In this document: one piece after another, positions 54,674 through 64,000 of the stretch | How the letters are laid out: each line of letters starts with the position of its first letter | How positions within the stretch are numbered: the stretch's first letter is position 1 | Position numbers and translations under genes: made by a program | Source of the DNA: Clusia tigrina | Lineage: Eukaryota; Arthropoda; Insecta; Diptera; Clusiidae | Assembly (NCBI GenBank): GCA_920105625.2 | Contig: OV050030.1 | Coordinates: 209,916,325 to 209,980,324 of the forward strand | Direction of reading: 5' to 3' | Length of the DNA: 64,000 bases | Notes under the pieces: generated by a model | The model's database searches: none | Seen by the model: only the letters and a program-made list of their open reading frames with translations | Told to the model about the DNA's origin: nothing

Positions 54674-54919
54674 CTGCTTTGTTTTTGGACAGACTCAGCT
54701 TCCGTGCCAATGCATTTAAATGCTCTTACCACATTAATATTGGGCTTGGCTCTGTTGCATCCTTTCCTAAGTAATCACCCTCTGCGTAATCACAGGTTTC
54801 TCTTTCAGAGCATGTAATAGCACCAAGATGTTGACTAGGACTTCGAATGTGTAGCACAGTACTCGGAGTTCAACAGAATGTGTCATTGGGAGCAAGGCTG
54901 ATGGTACTGCTTTATAAAC
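54674..54919. repeat. 246-bp direct repeat, copy 1
   Basis: It matches 57439-57684 with only a few differences (GTGCCAATGC against TTGCCAATGC, GGCTCTGTTG against GGGCTGTTTC). It contains TTTGTTTTTGGACAGACTC and ends GCTTTATAAAC. No protein was recognised in it. Confidence 0.88.
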
Positions 54920-55226
54920 AGAACTCTTTCCTCTATACCTATTCAAATTGTTGAAACTTAATGGCAACCTTCTTTTTGCTTTAACAACGTGTATGTTGCT
55001 CTAGTTAAGTTCTCTCACTATATTTTTAAATCCTCTTGTAACAGAACACATACATTATTGGTGTATTCCGCATTTTATATGTACAATAAACTTATTCAAA
55101 ACCAACAGGTTATGGGCCCAGGAGCGTAACCCGAAAGAAAATTTTTAATTTAATTTAGTGAATAGAGTTTATATATATTATATATAAAATCAACAGCTTC
55201 CAAATTGAAAAGCTAAGTGAATCTAA
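54920..55226. other. Spacer with TA-rich stretch
   Basis: No gene recognised. TATATATTATATATAAAA near 55170-55188. Confidence 0.4.
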
Positions 55227-55740
55227 TTATGACAGCTGGTGCATACAAATGCGCAGCGTGCTCATACACAGTGATTTAGGGAATTCAGCATATTTTCCAT
55301 CGAATTTGGGAATGTTAATTTCGCGCCGTAAGCGCGGTGCTGATACCGCAAATGACGCCGTGTGTGACCTACTAATATCAGCTTCAGATGTTCGTCTTTC
55401 TGGAATCAACGCCATTATGGTTGATTTCGCATTTACATATAGCTCCTCCACATCACCAATGAAAACAGCATTGGCTGACGTGTCTGCTTCTGGGCAAATT
55501 TTATCGATGCTTACCTGCACGCTGAGAATCTGCTTGAAGTAGGCTTCCAAAATACCAAGCCGGCACTCCAACTCTTCTGCAGGCAGAGCAGAATCCTTTT
55601 TTGCTACCAAATTCCTAATTCGTGTTATACTCCCTTTAGTCGACGCTCGCAGCGACTTTAGCTCCACGAGCCTTTGACCACTCTTCATCGTAGCTGCCGT
55701 TTCAACTGCAATATCATCTTTCTCATCGTTAGAGGCCAAA
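55227..55740 (-). pseudogene. BEL/Pao Gag, N-terminal fragment (second BEL)
   Basis: It starts MASNDEKDDIAVETAATMKS. A basic helical segment follows (LKSLRASTKGSITRIRNLVA), then ECRLGILEAYFKQILSVQ and APRLRREINIPKFDGKYAEF, the start of the DUF1759 capsid typical of BEL. The frame is open from start to truncation at about 55260, so this copy is 3'-truncated rather than eroded. Upstream are leader and primer site. Confidence 0.8.
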
Positions 55741-56287
55741 ATTTTTTTTTCTTTTTCAATTCGTTATGATTATCGAACACTATTACCCGTAATAAACTTA
55801 TGGCACTATTCTTCTCTGCTCTGTATTTTTATTTAAATATCAAATTTTAAGCCAGAGCTTTCTCTCCCAGTATTTTTCAATCACAATTGCACTTTTTACC
55901 ACGATATCACTTCTAATTCTCCTCACAGCTTTTGCCTAATGTCTTATAAAAAAGAAAAAAGGTGCTCTGCTCTGCCGATGTTTAATGCTGCCTATGCTCT
56001 TTCTTTGAATTTTTACAGCTACTGTAGACTCGTTCTGCTGCTGCGCTACTGACGCTACTGCAGGCTCGTACTGCTGCCGCGTTACTGGGACCAACAAAAA
56101 AAAACCCGACGCCAACGTTGTTATACGCAATTTTTAAACCCGACCGATTTTTTTTTCAATGTTCTTCGCGAATTACTTAGCTTATTAGTTAATTCCAAAT
56201 TCTTTATATTTCGTATTTGCTTCCACTGAAGCTTCACAAAATTTAATTCAATACTGGGACCAATGTCCCGGGTTTCGGCACCAAACT
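55741..56287 (-). other. Leader and primer site of the second BEL element
   Basis: Non-coding leader. At its right end the minus strand reads TTTGGTGCCGAAACCCGGGA, a tRNA-type primer site directly after the putative LTR end CGTTCTAACA. No ORF supported. Confidence 0.55.
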
Positions 56288-56739
56288 GTTAGAACGAAAT
56301 TGTTTTTGCGTTCCCGAAATATAAAAAAATAGCTAATTAATTGACTATCACATACAAATTATTAGGAAAAAAAACTCTTTCAACTTTGTTAGTATTTAGG
56401 TAAAATGCGAACGACTTTATTCCTTTCTCCATTTCAACTGTCCCATATTCAACTTGAACGGCGGAAATAAGTGAAAACTGTGAAAAAATGTGTTTGAAGG
56501 TAAATTTCGCACTTATTCAGAATTAGTGCTAAAATGTCACACAAAACCGTATTTTATGAGGTTAGTTTGTATCAACAAAATATGTTACGTAATTTCATTA
56601 AGGCACCATTCAAAAGAAAGCTCTACATATAATATCTTAAATAAAAATATGGCCACTAATTTGGGTATTTAAGCAAGCAGTTATTTATTACATTTTTTTT
56701 TTAGCTCTAGGCAATTCCATATTATTATCAAACAATTTC
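56288..56739 (-). repeat. Putative BEL 5' LTR (outer end unknown)
   Basis: Plus-strand TGTTAGAACGAAATTG marks the inner end next to the primer site. The right boundary could not be set because no second LTR is in the window. The sequence is AT-rich without a supported ORF. Confidence 0.4.
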
Positions 56740-57313
56740 TAGCACATTTCAGCTATATGAGAAGTAATGCTCTTGCCTTTATAGCATTCTTCAATGTCTG
56801 ATGAAATCGTTCACCATGTTCATCGGATTGTGGTGCCAACTGATGGTCGAAGTAATCTACTTGAGAATTCAAAAAATTAATTTTTGTTGACATATGGACA
56901 TCAAGTTTTTCAAAAGTACTTAGTATGGTGCCGACGTTTATATACTCGTATATAATAATTTTTTTAGTTGGTACCAGCGGTGGAAAGTTATATTGTAATC
57001 GCCTAATGTACCTTCAACTCTTTACTCCCATTGTTTTTTGGAATATTGGTTGCCCTTCTATCAGCTATTCCATTTTCATAAGTATCCATATTTACTCACA
57101 AGCATACCCGTCTGTCGTGCTCTTCAAATTTACCGCATCCAATATACATTTTATCGAGTTATAACTTTCCCTCATGTTAATTCCATACGCAATTGAATGA
57201 GAATTCTTAGAATTATCATAAGAAAGGAGTACAGCCTTTAGACTTTTCATGGATGAATCTATAAAGATACGCCCATCCTTTGGTTTATATTCGATATTCA
57301 TTGCAGTCATTCA
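56740..57313 (-). pseudogene. Relic of a multi-copy transposase-like gene
   Basis: Two blocks on the minus strand. The frame 57310-57092 has NIEYKPKDGRIFIDSSMKSL followed by KAVLLSYDN. A further block at about 56930-56780 reads FEKLDVHMSTKINFLNSQ, VDYFDHQLAPQSDEHGERFH and Q. I recall arthropod multi-copy proteins with EW.LFIDSSkrSLK.VLLHN and later LGC.MSvK.H.L.SH.dyFPEN.G..SeEqGERFHQ, so the two blocks belong to one gene with the middle deleted. The enzymatic function is not established. Confidence 0.55.
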
Positions 57314-57438
57314 ATCTTCAATATCGTTGCATTAAGCAAACGTGTTGGGTTCGTTAATTGAAAAGATTGGCAGAAAAATGTCGAAATTACGAAAACCAGT
57401 AACATTAACGCTAAGTTTCCAGTGTGCAGCTAATATTT

Positions 57439-57684
57439 CTGCTTTGTTTTTGGACAGACTCAGCTTCCTTGCCAATGCATTTAAATGCTCTTACCACATT
57501 AACATTGGGCTTGGGGCTGTTTCATCCTTTCCTAAGTAATCACCCTCTGCGTAATCACAGGTTTCTCTTTCAGAGCATGTAATAGCACCAAGATGTTGAC
57601 TAGGACTTCGAATGTGTAGCACAGTACTGGGAGTTCAACAGAATGTGTCATTGGGAGCAAGGCTGATGGTACTGCTTTATAAAC
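57439..57684. repeat. 246-bp direct repeat, copy 2
   Basis: Partner of 54674-54919. An LTR-like sequence (TGTAACGACTCG) begins exactly at its right end, whereas copy 1 continues with AGAACTCTTTCC. This suggests that the LTR inserted at this junction. Confidence 0.88.
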
Positions 57685-58409
57685 TGTAACGACTCGTTTT
57701 CGCCGGGGTAAGCTCGCCGGATTTCCATTAGTTGTTTACAGAAAATCTCTAAAGTATTCAAAGCTTGTTTACGTTGATTTAATTATTTTATTTATTTATT
57801 AATTTTAAAAAAAGGCTAACTACTTGATACAATTATTTTTACGAAACTTAAATACGGACACAGTTGAACTCTATTTCCCCCTAGCTTCTGTAGCGTTTGT
57901 CAGTGTGGGTTTCTAGCAGAGAATCGATTATAAACCATAATCTCCTCTAGATTCCCCTAGCTTCTGTAGCGTTTGTCAGTGTGGGTTTCTAGCAGAGAAT
58001 CGATTATAAACCATAATCTCCTCTAGATTCCCCTAGCTTCTGTTGTGTTTGTCAGTTGGTATAACTCTGTTTAGTACGATCTGGTCGGTGGCACAATTGT
58101 TTGTGTGATATTCTCCTGTGTTATCTTGCGTTGTTGACTTCGTTGCATGTTTTTCGTCGCTTATCACAGGGTTCCACTGTCTGACCTAATTATGGCTGTG
58201 TCTTCTGTCCCCTCAACGCAGAGTATAACACTTGTTGTTGGTAGCATTACTATGGTGGGAGGTGTCTTAGACTCACTTGTATTATGGCTGCTGCACTAAA
58301 TATGATGGCCGTTGTGTATGTGCTTTTTAGCAATGTAGGTGGGAGGTGCCAAAGTCTTCGGATATGTGTATGTGTATATATGTATATGTAGATTTATATG
58401 TATGTGTAT
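57685..58409 (-). repeat. LTR fragment, third relative of the hairpin LTR family
   Basis: The plus strand starts TGTAACGACTCG with GCCGGGGTAAGCTCGCCGG, equivalent to the GAGTCGTTACA ends of the other LTRs in reverse. It includes a 76-77-bp tandem repeat (starts 57877, 57954 and 58030), each full unit with a hairpin (57913-57950, 57989-58026) whose loop on the minus strand is ATGGTTTATAATCG. Its right end is cut by the next LTR at 58410. Confidence 0.65.
57877..58045. repeat. 76-77-bp tandem repeat inside the LTR
   Basis: Two full units plus the start of a third, CCCCTAGCTTCTGTAGCG each, nearly identical. Confidence 0.85.
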
Positions 58410-59300
58410 TGTAACGACTCTTTTCTATAGCTGGGGTAGACTCAGCGGCTTCCAAGGGTCGTGTAAAGAAAGTTTTTAAATTGAATTCCACCAAAGTTAT
58501 TATGTTTTAAATTTCTTGATTTATTTAAAAATGGAAATAATAAATTTCACTACTACGGACTTAGTGTCCTTACAATACTACTCAATTGATCTTAGGTCTA
58601 TCACTTGGGGTACTACTCTTCGCGTGCCTAGCTAAGGTTTTATTTTTTAGTACTTGTCCCTATAGGCGATCCCTATCAGTGAGAAAACGATTGAAAACCA
58701 GATTGTTCTCACTGAGCCTCTATCTTCTGGTAGCGTATGGGTCTTACCTAGAAAACGATAGAAAACCAGATGTTCTCACTCTCTAGGTCTCTGTATTGTC
58801 GGCTTTGGTCCATCATCTGACACGTTGTTGTTGTTTTTCGTGCGTGTCAGGCACTTTCGTAAATGACAAAAAAAATGTGTGCTAAATACATACAATTTTT
58901 CCTGTTGACTGCGGGGAATGAGGTTATGTCGAATCCACTTGAGGTAAATTTCTATGATTATATCATTCAGCAACTGGCCCTCCTGTAGATGTGCGACGGC
59001 GTTTTTCCTGATGCACAATACTCCGACGCCGGTTGGGTACACCAGGAGTATTTCTTACTGTGGGTCTTCGTCTTCATCTCCTGAAGTTATCTCCAGTATA
59101 GGCAGTTCCTTGGTCTATGGGGTCTCAATGTTTACACGAGTTATTTTTGTGTAGGCCATTCTTGTTGTCACTGTTCATTTTTTTCTCTTGGATTTTTTTC
59201 AATTTGACTTGACTTACTTGCTGCTAGCTAGTTTCTCAAAGAGGATCTTGGCTGTTGGCTGTGAGCTATATACTCGAAACTAGCGTGTCGTGGTTTTCGG
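58410..59300 (-). repeat. 3' LTR
   Basis: The plus strand starts TGTAACGACTCTTTTCTATA and matches 63800-64000. The inner boundary is estimated, because only the first 200 bp of the partner are in the window. A purine-rich GAGGGAGAAG (minus strand) near 59330 may be the polypurine tract. Hairpins of the conserved-loop family are at 58676-58715 and 58746-58788. Confidence 0.7.
58676..58788 (-). other. Two conserved-loop hairpins in the 3' LTR
   Basis: Hairpin 58676-58715 has a perfect 10-bp stem TCAGTGAGAA/TTCTCACTGA and a 20-nt loop whose minus strand contains CTGGTTTTCAATCG. Hairpin 58746-58788 pairs ACCTAGA with TCTAGGT around a loop with CTGGTTTTCTATCG. Distance from the LTR end matches the array at 2104-2360. 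Confidence 0.72.
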
Positions 59301-59345
59301 GACAACGGTAGTTTGTTGTTTTCTCGACTTCTCCCTCGTTCTCTA

Positions 59346-60410
59346 TCAACGTGGAAGGGGAACTAGACCTTCGTTGGTGTCAGGTGTACAGTGAGGTTTT
59401 CGTTCGCTTATATGGACAGTTTTTCCCCGTCTACCTCCCTTCTGTACTAACGTCACTATTACAGGAGAAATGAAATTTTTTACTCTGTATGGGCCATCGT
59501 ACCGTGACGCCAACTTAGCTGCGAAATGATCCGTGGCTTTGGACAGGTGGTGCTGGTTGACTAATACCATCTGCCCAATATTAGGTTTCCATGCTCTATG
59601 TCTTAAGTTGTAATGTCTACCCTGATCCTGCGCTGCTCGTTCCAAATTGCGTCTAACGAGGGTGTAGATTTCCTTTAGTTGTGCCGTTCCCTCGTCGAGA
59701 CTTCTAGTTAGTTGTCCAGGTCCTATGGTGACCTCGTCGTACAGCGCTCTTGGCAAACGTGGTTCCCGTACTTGTACTAGGTACGCGGGGATATATCTCG
59801 TAGTTTCCAAGACATTAGTGTTTATTGCCAGCATTAATTACGGCAGTAGATCGTCCCAATTTCGCTGTTGCTTGTTGGCAAACTGCGATATCATCTTCTT
59901 CACTGTACGATTTGTACGCCCAACTGCGTTCTCTTGAGGCGTGTAAGGTGCAGTGAATTGATGTCGTGTTTCCGTGCGTGGAACGAGGTAGTAGTCCCAC
60001 AAAATTTGCGCAGAGAATTGCCCATGGTTCATCGGGTATTTGGGCTTTTGTTTTCTTGACAAAGTTTACACTGGCGTACATATCGGCTAGTATCCCTGAA
60101 GAAACTTGGCCAATAGTACCTATTGGCTATCCGGTCGTTAGGTTTCCGGATACCCAGATGTTCTGCTGTCGGTGCATCGTGGTTTTCTTTTAGAACGCGT
60201 TCCCTCAATGGTCTGGGAACGCATAACTTCCATGGAGTGCAGTCTTCATCTCCTGCTCGATTTGGGATATTTCTGTAAAGTTATCCATCTTCGATGGCAT
60301 AATCCGCGTATTTCATGGGCTCTGCCATCATTTCGGCCATACGTTTCTTCCACTAGTTGCAGTTCTGCTCATGTTCTTCTTAACCGGCTCTCCTTGGAAC
60401 ATATAAACAA
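59346..60410 (-). pseudogene. Integrase, core deleted
   Basis: Upstream linker WKKRMAEMMAEPMKYADYAI leads to DCTPWKLCVPRPLRERVLKE and the zinc-binding ENHDAPTAEHLG...CKLC region with YYWPSFFRDTSRYVRQ. The catalytic core begins PWAILCANFVGLLPRS, where the first Asp (normally DF.GP) reads Asn. It then jumps to HQFTAPYTPQENAVGRTNR, keeping the Glu but losing the middle of the core. The C-terminal GPY/F module (LASRYDGPYRVKNF) is in 59834-59346. It cannot catalyse integration. Confidence 0.8.
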
Positions 60411-60680
60411 TGTAGACAGAAGCAGGAGTTTATGGTTTTGACCGACTCTCCCTGGAGACTAGCACAAAACCACGGACACTACCACGAACACACAAACAGA
60501 GTAGGGTAGTAGTGAAATATATTTATATATGTATAGGTAATAGCTAGTAAGAAAACTACATGAACAATTTGAAATTAAATAAAGACATTTAATAAAACTA
60601 ATAGAAAAAGCGAATAGATTTCTGTAAGCGACCTTGAAGCCCGCTGAGTTTTTTGACCCCAGCGAAATTGAGTCGTTACA
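60411..60680 (+). repeat. Solo-LTR-like insertion in pol
   Basis: It ends GCTGAGTTTTTTGACCCCAG and GAGTCGTTACA, the same 3' end as the LTR at 1173-2600, and interrupts RNase H/linker coding. The left boundary TGTAGACAG at 60411 is a guess. A hairpin near 60426-60456 pairs CAGGAG with CTCCCTG around ATGGTTTTGACCG, a diverged form of the conserved loop. No target duplication seen. Confidence 0.55.
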
Positions 60681-61190
60681 GTACTTTCACACCGCGTGCA
60701 GGTTCTATCGGTTATCTCGAGAGTGCGTCTGTCAACACGTTGAGCTCTATATTGCACCTCAAACGAGTGCTGTTGCAGTTGCAGTGACCACCTTGCTATG
60801 CGTCCCGAAGAGCTCTCAAGAGAATTGAACCATTTGAGAGACAGATGGTCTGTAATCACGTTGAACCGGTAGCCCTCCAGGTATGACCGCATCTTTCTTA
60901 TACCCCACACTATGGCTAAGCACTCTCTTTCAGTTGGTGAATAATTCTGTTGCGTTCCATTTGAAGTGTCCGCTGGCGTATGTTATTAGCCGCTCTGCTC
61001 CGTCGATTTCTTGGGTAAGTACAGCACCCAAACCATAGTTACTAGCGTCCGTCTGTAATATAAATCTTTGCGTGAAGCCGGAACGGGTGAGGATTGGAGC
61101 ATCTCTTAGCTGTTGTTTTATCTGCTCGAACGTTGTTTGTTGGTCTTCGGTCCACTTGAAGTACTTACCCTTCTTTAGTAGTGCTGTCAA
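60681..61190 (-). pseudogene. RNase H domain
   Basis: Connection and RNase H blocks: FKWTEDQQTTFEQIKQQLRD, RFILQTDASNYGLGAVLTQE, then after a frame change ECLAIVWGIRKMRSYLEGYR-like sequence with NVITDHLSLKWFNSLESSSG and ARWSLQLQQHSFEVQY. The closing motif ELNVLTDALSR is in a further frame. The TDAS Asp is present. The LTR fragment at 60411-60680 cuts it just after DALSR. Confidence 0.78.
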
Positions 61191-61838
61191 GGGGTGTGTG
61201 GTATCAGCAATATTAGGTACGAATCGTCGGTACCAAGATGCAATGCCTAGGCACCGTCGCAGCTCTCATATATTCTGTGGTGGTTTTAATTTCGGAATGG
61301 CTGCCACCTTATCAGGGTCCGTGTGGATACCTTTCTCGCTGACTATGTGGTCGAATTATTTGATCTTTAAATTTGCTTCTCGCAATCGCTTGAAGACTTC
61401 TGGAAGATTTTTCTGGTGTTCCTCTAGAGTTTTTCCTGTGACGATTATATTGTCTAAGTAGGCGAAAGCGTAGAGCTCCAAATCGGGGCCTATTACTCTA
61501 TCCAAAGCTTTCTGGAAAGTTGCCAGCGCAGAGTGTAGCCCGAAGGGCATGACCTTCCATTGGTAGAGTCCCCTACCTGGTACAGTGAGGACTGTGTATT
61601 GTTTGCTTTCCTCCTCCTCCATGGGTATTTGCCAATACCCGTTCTTTAGGTCCAGACTGCTAGTGTACTTTGCTTCGCGTAAATGGTCCAGGATGTAATG
61701 TATCCGTGGCAGCGGGTATGCGTCTGGAATGGATCTTGCTTTCAGCTGTCGATAGTCGACACACAGTCTCCAACCTCCATCCTTCTTTCGCATGAGTACA
61801 ATTGGGCACTGTGAGGGCTGTGGGACGGCTCTATGCAA
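61191..61838 (-). pseudogene. Reverse transcriptase
   Basis: Typical Ty3/gypsy RT blocks: VLMRKKDGGWRLCVDYRQLK, PDAYPLPRIHYILDHLREAK, YTSSLDLKNGYWQIPM, VMPFGLHSALATFQKALDRV and AYLDNIIVTGKTLEEHQ. The catalytic YLDD is YLDN, so one metal-binding Asp is lost. The N-terminal part of RT (SHSPHSAQL... region) lies in another frame near 61850. Confidence 0.85.
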
Positions 61839-61935
61839 CCTTTTGCCAACAGATCATTCACTTTTTTGTAGATCACCTCCTGTTGCGCTGGGTTTCTTGG
61901 ATAGTATCTTTGTTTTATTGGTCTATCGTCACGCA

Positions 61936-62430
61936 TCACAATTTTGTGGCTGGTAATGTTGGAGACGCCAGTTTCCTCGTTAAATTTACTAGCTCCGTAG
62001 TTAAGAATTGTAGAATCCTTTCCTCCTCTTCCATAATAGTCGTGCACAATGTAAAATCTCGAAGTTGCACGCCGTCGTTCTGGGGCCCTAATGTGATTTC
62101 TTGATCCCGGCATCTTATTCTTGTACCTTGTTTCATCATGAAGTCACGACCTAGGAGTAGGTCATCTGTGGACTCGGGCATCATTAAGCAGTCCAGTTCG
62201 CAAAGTTGTTCTCCTAGCTGTATGTTCACCCTGAGTACTTCTGTGATTTCTCGAGTGCGCCCGTCTGCCATGTGTACGCGCTGGTGGGGGCTACCCCACC
62301 TGTGGTTGCACGTAACTGGCGACTAAGGCGTTCGCTGACGAAGCTCCGCGTAGTTCCGGTATCGATGGTGGCTGTGACTTGGATGGCGCCAATAGTGAAC
62401 GCGGCACAGACACGCTGTCCATCGTAGCGT
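61936..62430 (-). pseudogene. Aspartic protease
   Basis: The minus strand reads VTATIDTGTTRSFVSERLSR (62395-62330, in a different frame) and then MADGRTREITEVLRVNIQLG, DCLMMPESTDDLLLGRDFMM and RDQEITLGPQNDGVQLRDFT. It is homologous to the protease at 3860-4210 of the pol-less element. The catalytic DTG is intact; a frameshift lies between the two halves. Confidence 0.8.
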
Positions 62431-62437
62431 AAAATAT

Positions 62438-63614
62438 TTAGTGATTTTGAGGACTGTTGTTGGTGGGCTGCGTCCTGCCTCTTTCCTCAAGGCAGCCCCA
62501 TTCGTTTCCCCCCTGTGTCATGCAACATTCTATTGTCCTGTTTCCACGCTTTCCGCAGCCCCAGCAGAATAGGACTTGCGCATTACGACAGAGGCGTGCA
62601 ATGTGTACACCTTTTTCACATCGTCGGCAGGCAGTCCGTACGTCTATTGATGTCTCGGCTTTAGTGCTGTTGGTCGGAAGAATTTGTCGGTTTCTCATCT
62701 CTCGTGGTAGAGTACGGTCGACTCTGGGTTGTGTCGTGGGTGTGCTGGGTGTATCTCGGTTGTTTCGTATGCCCTCTAGATTTTCCGCCATTTCAATAAA
62801 CTCGCCCAGCGACGTAAAATCTTTCCTACGTACGTACTACTGGTAATCCTCTAGTCTGTTCCAAAATATACGTTCCAGTTTTTGTTCCTCTGTATGCCCG
62901 GCATGTCGCATGAGGTTCTGGAGTTCCACATCATATTGTTTAAATGTTTCTCTAGGGCATTGCAAGCGTTTCCTGACTTCGTCCTCCAATTTCTCCCAGT
63001 ATCGTGCTGGCAAGAAGAACTTCAGAAAATCCTTTTTGAACGTAGTTTACTCAGTCCGGTTGCGATTGTTGTTTCGGAAGAAGATTGCGCGCGTTCCTTC
63101 AATAGATCCGGCATCGTTCGTGGGAGCAGATGTTTATTTATTCCATAGACATCCGACAACTCCTCTATGAGTTCGATGAACCCTAGCGGCTCTCGTTCTC
63201 CGTTGAACTGACCACTTTCTTGATCAATGACGATGGAATAAGTGCTAGCCACACTCCTGGGGAAATCGGGTACTGCTGTGCGCAGGGCGTCATGCGACGA
63301 TCCGGCCTGTTCGTCTCTCGGCGGTAGTAATGACTCTCGATTGGTACTCAGGAGTTCATTAGGAATTTCTGGTCGTTCCCTACTGTGCGAAGTTCGAGAA
63401 TGCGTGACTGGTGCGGGTGAGATGTCTTCATGTGGCGAGCCTGTAGTTCGGCCACACGACCCTCCTGCTCTATCGTGAGTTCTGTGAAGTTCAGGTACTC
63501 CGCGAGTTTCTTTCGTAGTTCTTCTACTGTTCCGGAGGCCTCTATTCCAAACTCGGTATTATAAATAAGCAGCTGCTCCTTTCGAAATGTGTACACCCAA
63601 CTTGTTTTCGCCAT
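62438..63614 (-). pseudogene. Gag
   Basis: It starts MAKTSWVYTFRKEQLLIYNT at 63614, matching the gag at 2661. The frame breaks near 63350. Capsid blocks GEREPLGFIELIEELSDVYG and NKHLLPRTMPDLLKER are in 63252-63022. Then come further frame changes and the nucleocapsid CRRCEKGVHIARLC and CWGCGKRGNRTIEC in 62791-62438. As in the relative, the second knuckle lacks the canonical His. Confidence 0.82.
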
Positions 63615-63784
63615 CCTATGTTATACTCGGATGATGGGGAATGTAGTGGGAGCGTCTACTTGTGTGTAAACTGCTAGTGCTCAGAAAATTCTCGCTGTCA
63701 TTACGGTGTGACTGTGTGTACATTGTTTAGCTACTCTGATGCGATGAGTTTTCTTGCGATTTATATTTTTATTTTCTCAAGTTC

Positions 63785-63799
63785 CTGCTCGAGCGCCAC
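63785..63799 (-). other. Primer binding site
   Basis: The minus strand reads GTGGCGCTCGAGCAG directly after the LTR end, one base different from the site at 2601-2615. Confidence 0.7.
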
Positions 63800-64000
63800 T
63801 GTAACGACTCTTTTCTATAGCTTTCTATAGCTGGGGTAGACTCAGAGGCTTCATGTACTGAAAATTTATAAATTGAATTCCACAAAAGTTATTATATTTT
63901 AAATTTCTTTATTTATTTAAAAATGGAAATATTAATGTTTACTACTACGGACTTAGTTAGTCCTTACAATACTACTCGACCTTAGGTCTATCACTTGGGG
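63800..64000 (-). repeat. 5' LTR, partial (window edge)
   Basis: TGTAACGACTCTTTTCTATA on the plus strand, colinear with 58410-58612 at roughly 90% identity, with an 11-bp internal duplication here. Confidence 0.82.

Larger units (their letters stand above)
58410..64000 (-). mobile_element. Ty3/gypsy-type LTR retrotransposon with degraded pol
   Basis: From right to left: 5' LTR (63800 to beyond the window), primer site, gag, protease, RT, RNase H, integrase and 3' LTR (from 58410). Gag and primer site match the pol-less element at 1173-6321. The two LTR ends visible differ by roughly 10% including an 11-bp duplication (CTTTCTATAG), so the copy is old. A plus-strand LTR fragment interrupts pol at 60411-60680. 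Confidence 0.87.

Overview
The window is eukaryotic, AT-rich, repeat-dense DNA, most likely from a higher dipteran (a brachyceran fly such as a tephritid or drosophilid relative). The evidence is a gypsy-clade LTR element with a tRNA-Lys-type primer site, BEL/Pao, Jockey, LOA and CR1-like LINEs, mariner and Tc1 elements, and a fly-type dispersed repeat with GTGGGCGTGGC and GACGGACAGACGGAC motifs. I found no convincing host gene, tRNA, rRNA or CRISPR array. The region reads as a transposon graveyard with nested insertions on both strands, like pericentromeric heterochromatin or a piRNA-cluster-type locus (inference).

Layout. 1-8.5 kb: a minus-strand gypsy-clade element whose gag is interrupted by a plus-strand, pol-less LTR element (1173-6321, two ~1.4 kb LTRs). 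8.6-10.65 kb: a Tc1-like and a mariner transposase, both catalytically dead. 10.7-12.5 kb: short ORFs I do not recognise. 12.66-25.0 kb: two plus-strand Jockey-type LINEs; the second is split by a minus-strand BEL/Pao element (15734-22155) with a perfect ATTAC target duplication. 25.2-26 kb: another LINE scrap.

26.4-37.3 kb: a decayed Polinton (Maverick). Still recognisable are the adenovirus-type protease, a PLA2-like minor capsid protein, a packaging ATPase remnant, an uncharacterised conserved ORF, a retroviral-type integrase, the C-terminal part of the double-jelly-roll major capsid protein and the protein-primed family-B DNA polymerase. A ~1.7 kb dispersed repeat and long (TA)n tracts interrupt it, and a THAP-domain ORF lies between the capsid and polymerase genes.

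37.7-53.5 kb: LINE country. It holds a plus-strand LINE RT relic, a broken LOA-like LINE (38.7-43.1 kb), a CR1-like LINE with an RT deletion (44.2-47.7 kb), and a LOA-like LINE (48-53.5 kb) whose 1200-residue ORF2 is completely open, with endonuclease, RT, RNase H and zinc-knuckle motifs. 53.5-57.7 kb: Jockey scraps, a second BEL gag, a transposase-like relic and a 246-bp direct repeat. 57.7-64 kb: a minus-strand LTR retrotransposon related to the one at 1173-6321, with gag, protease, RT, RNase H and integrase remnants, entering its 5' LTR at the window edge.

The most interesting structural signal is a family of stem-loops in the transcribed part of four related LTRs. The loop is nearly constant (core CTGGTTTTTTAATCG), while the stem sequences differ between copies yet still pair. 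This looks like a selected RNA or DNA structure rather than chance repetition.
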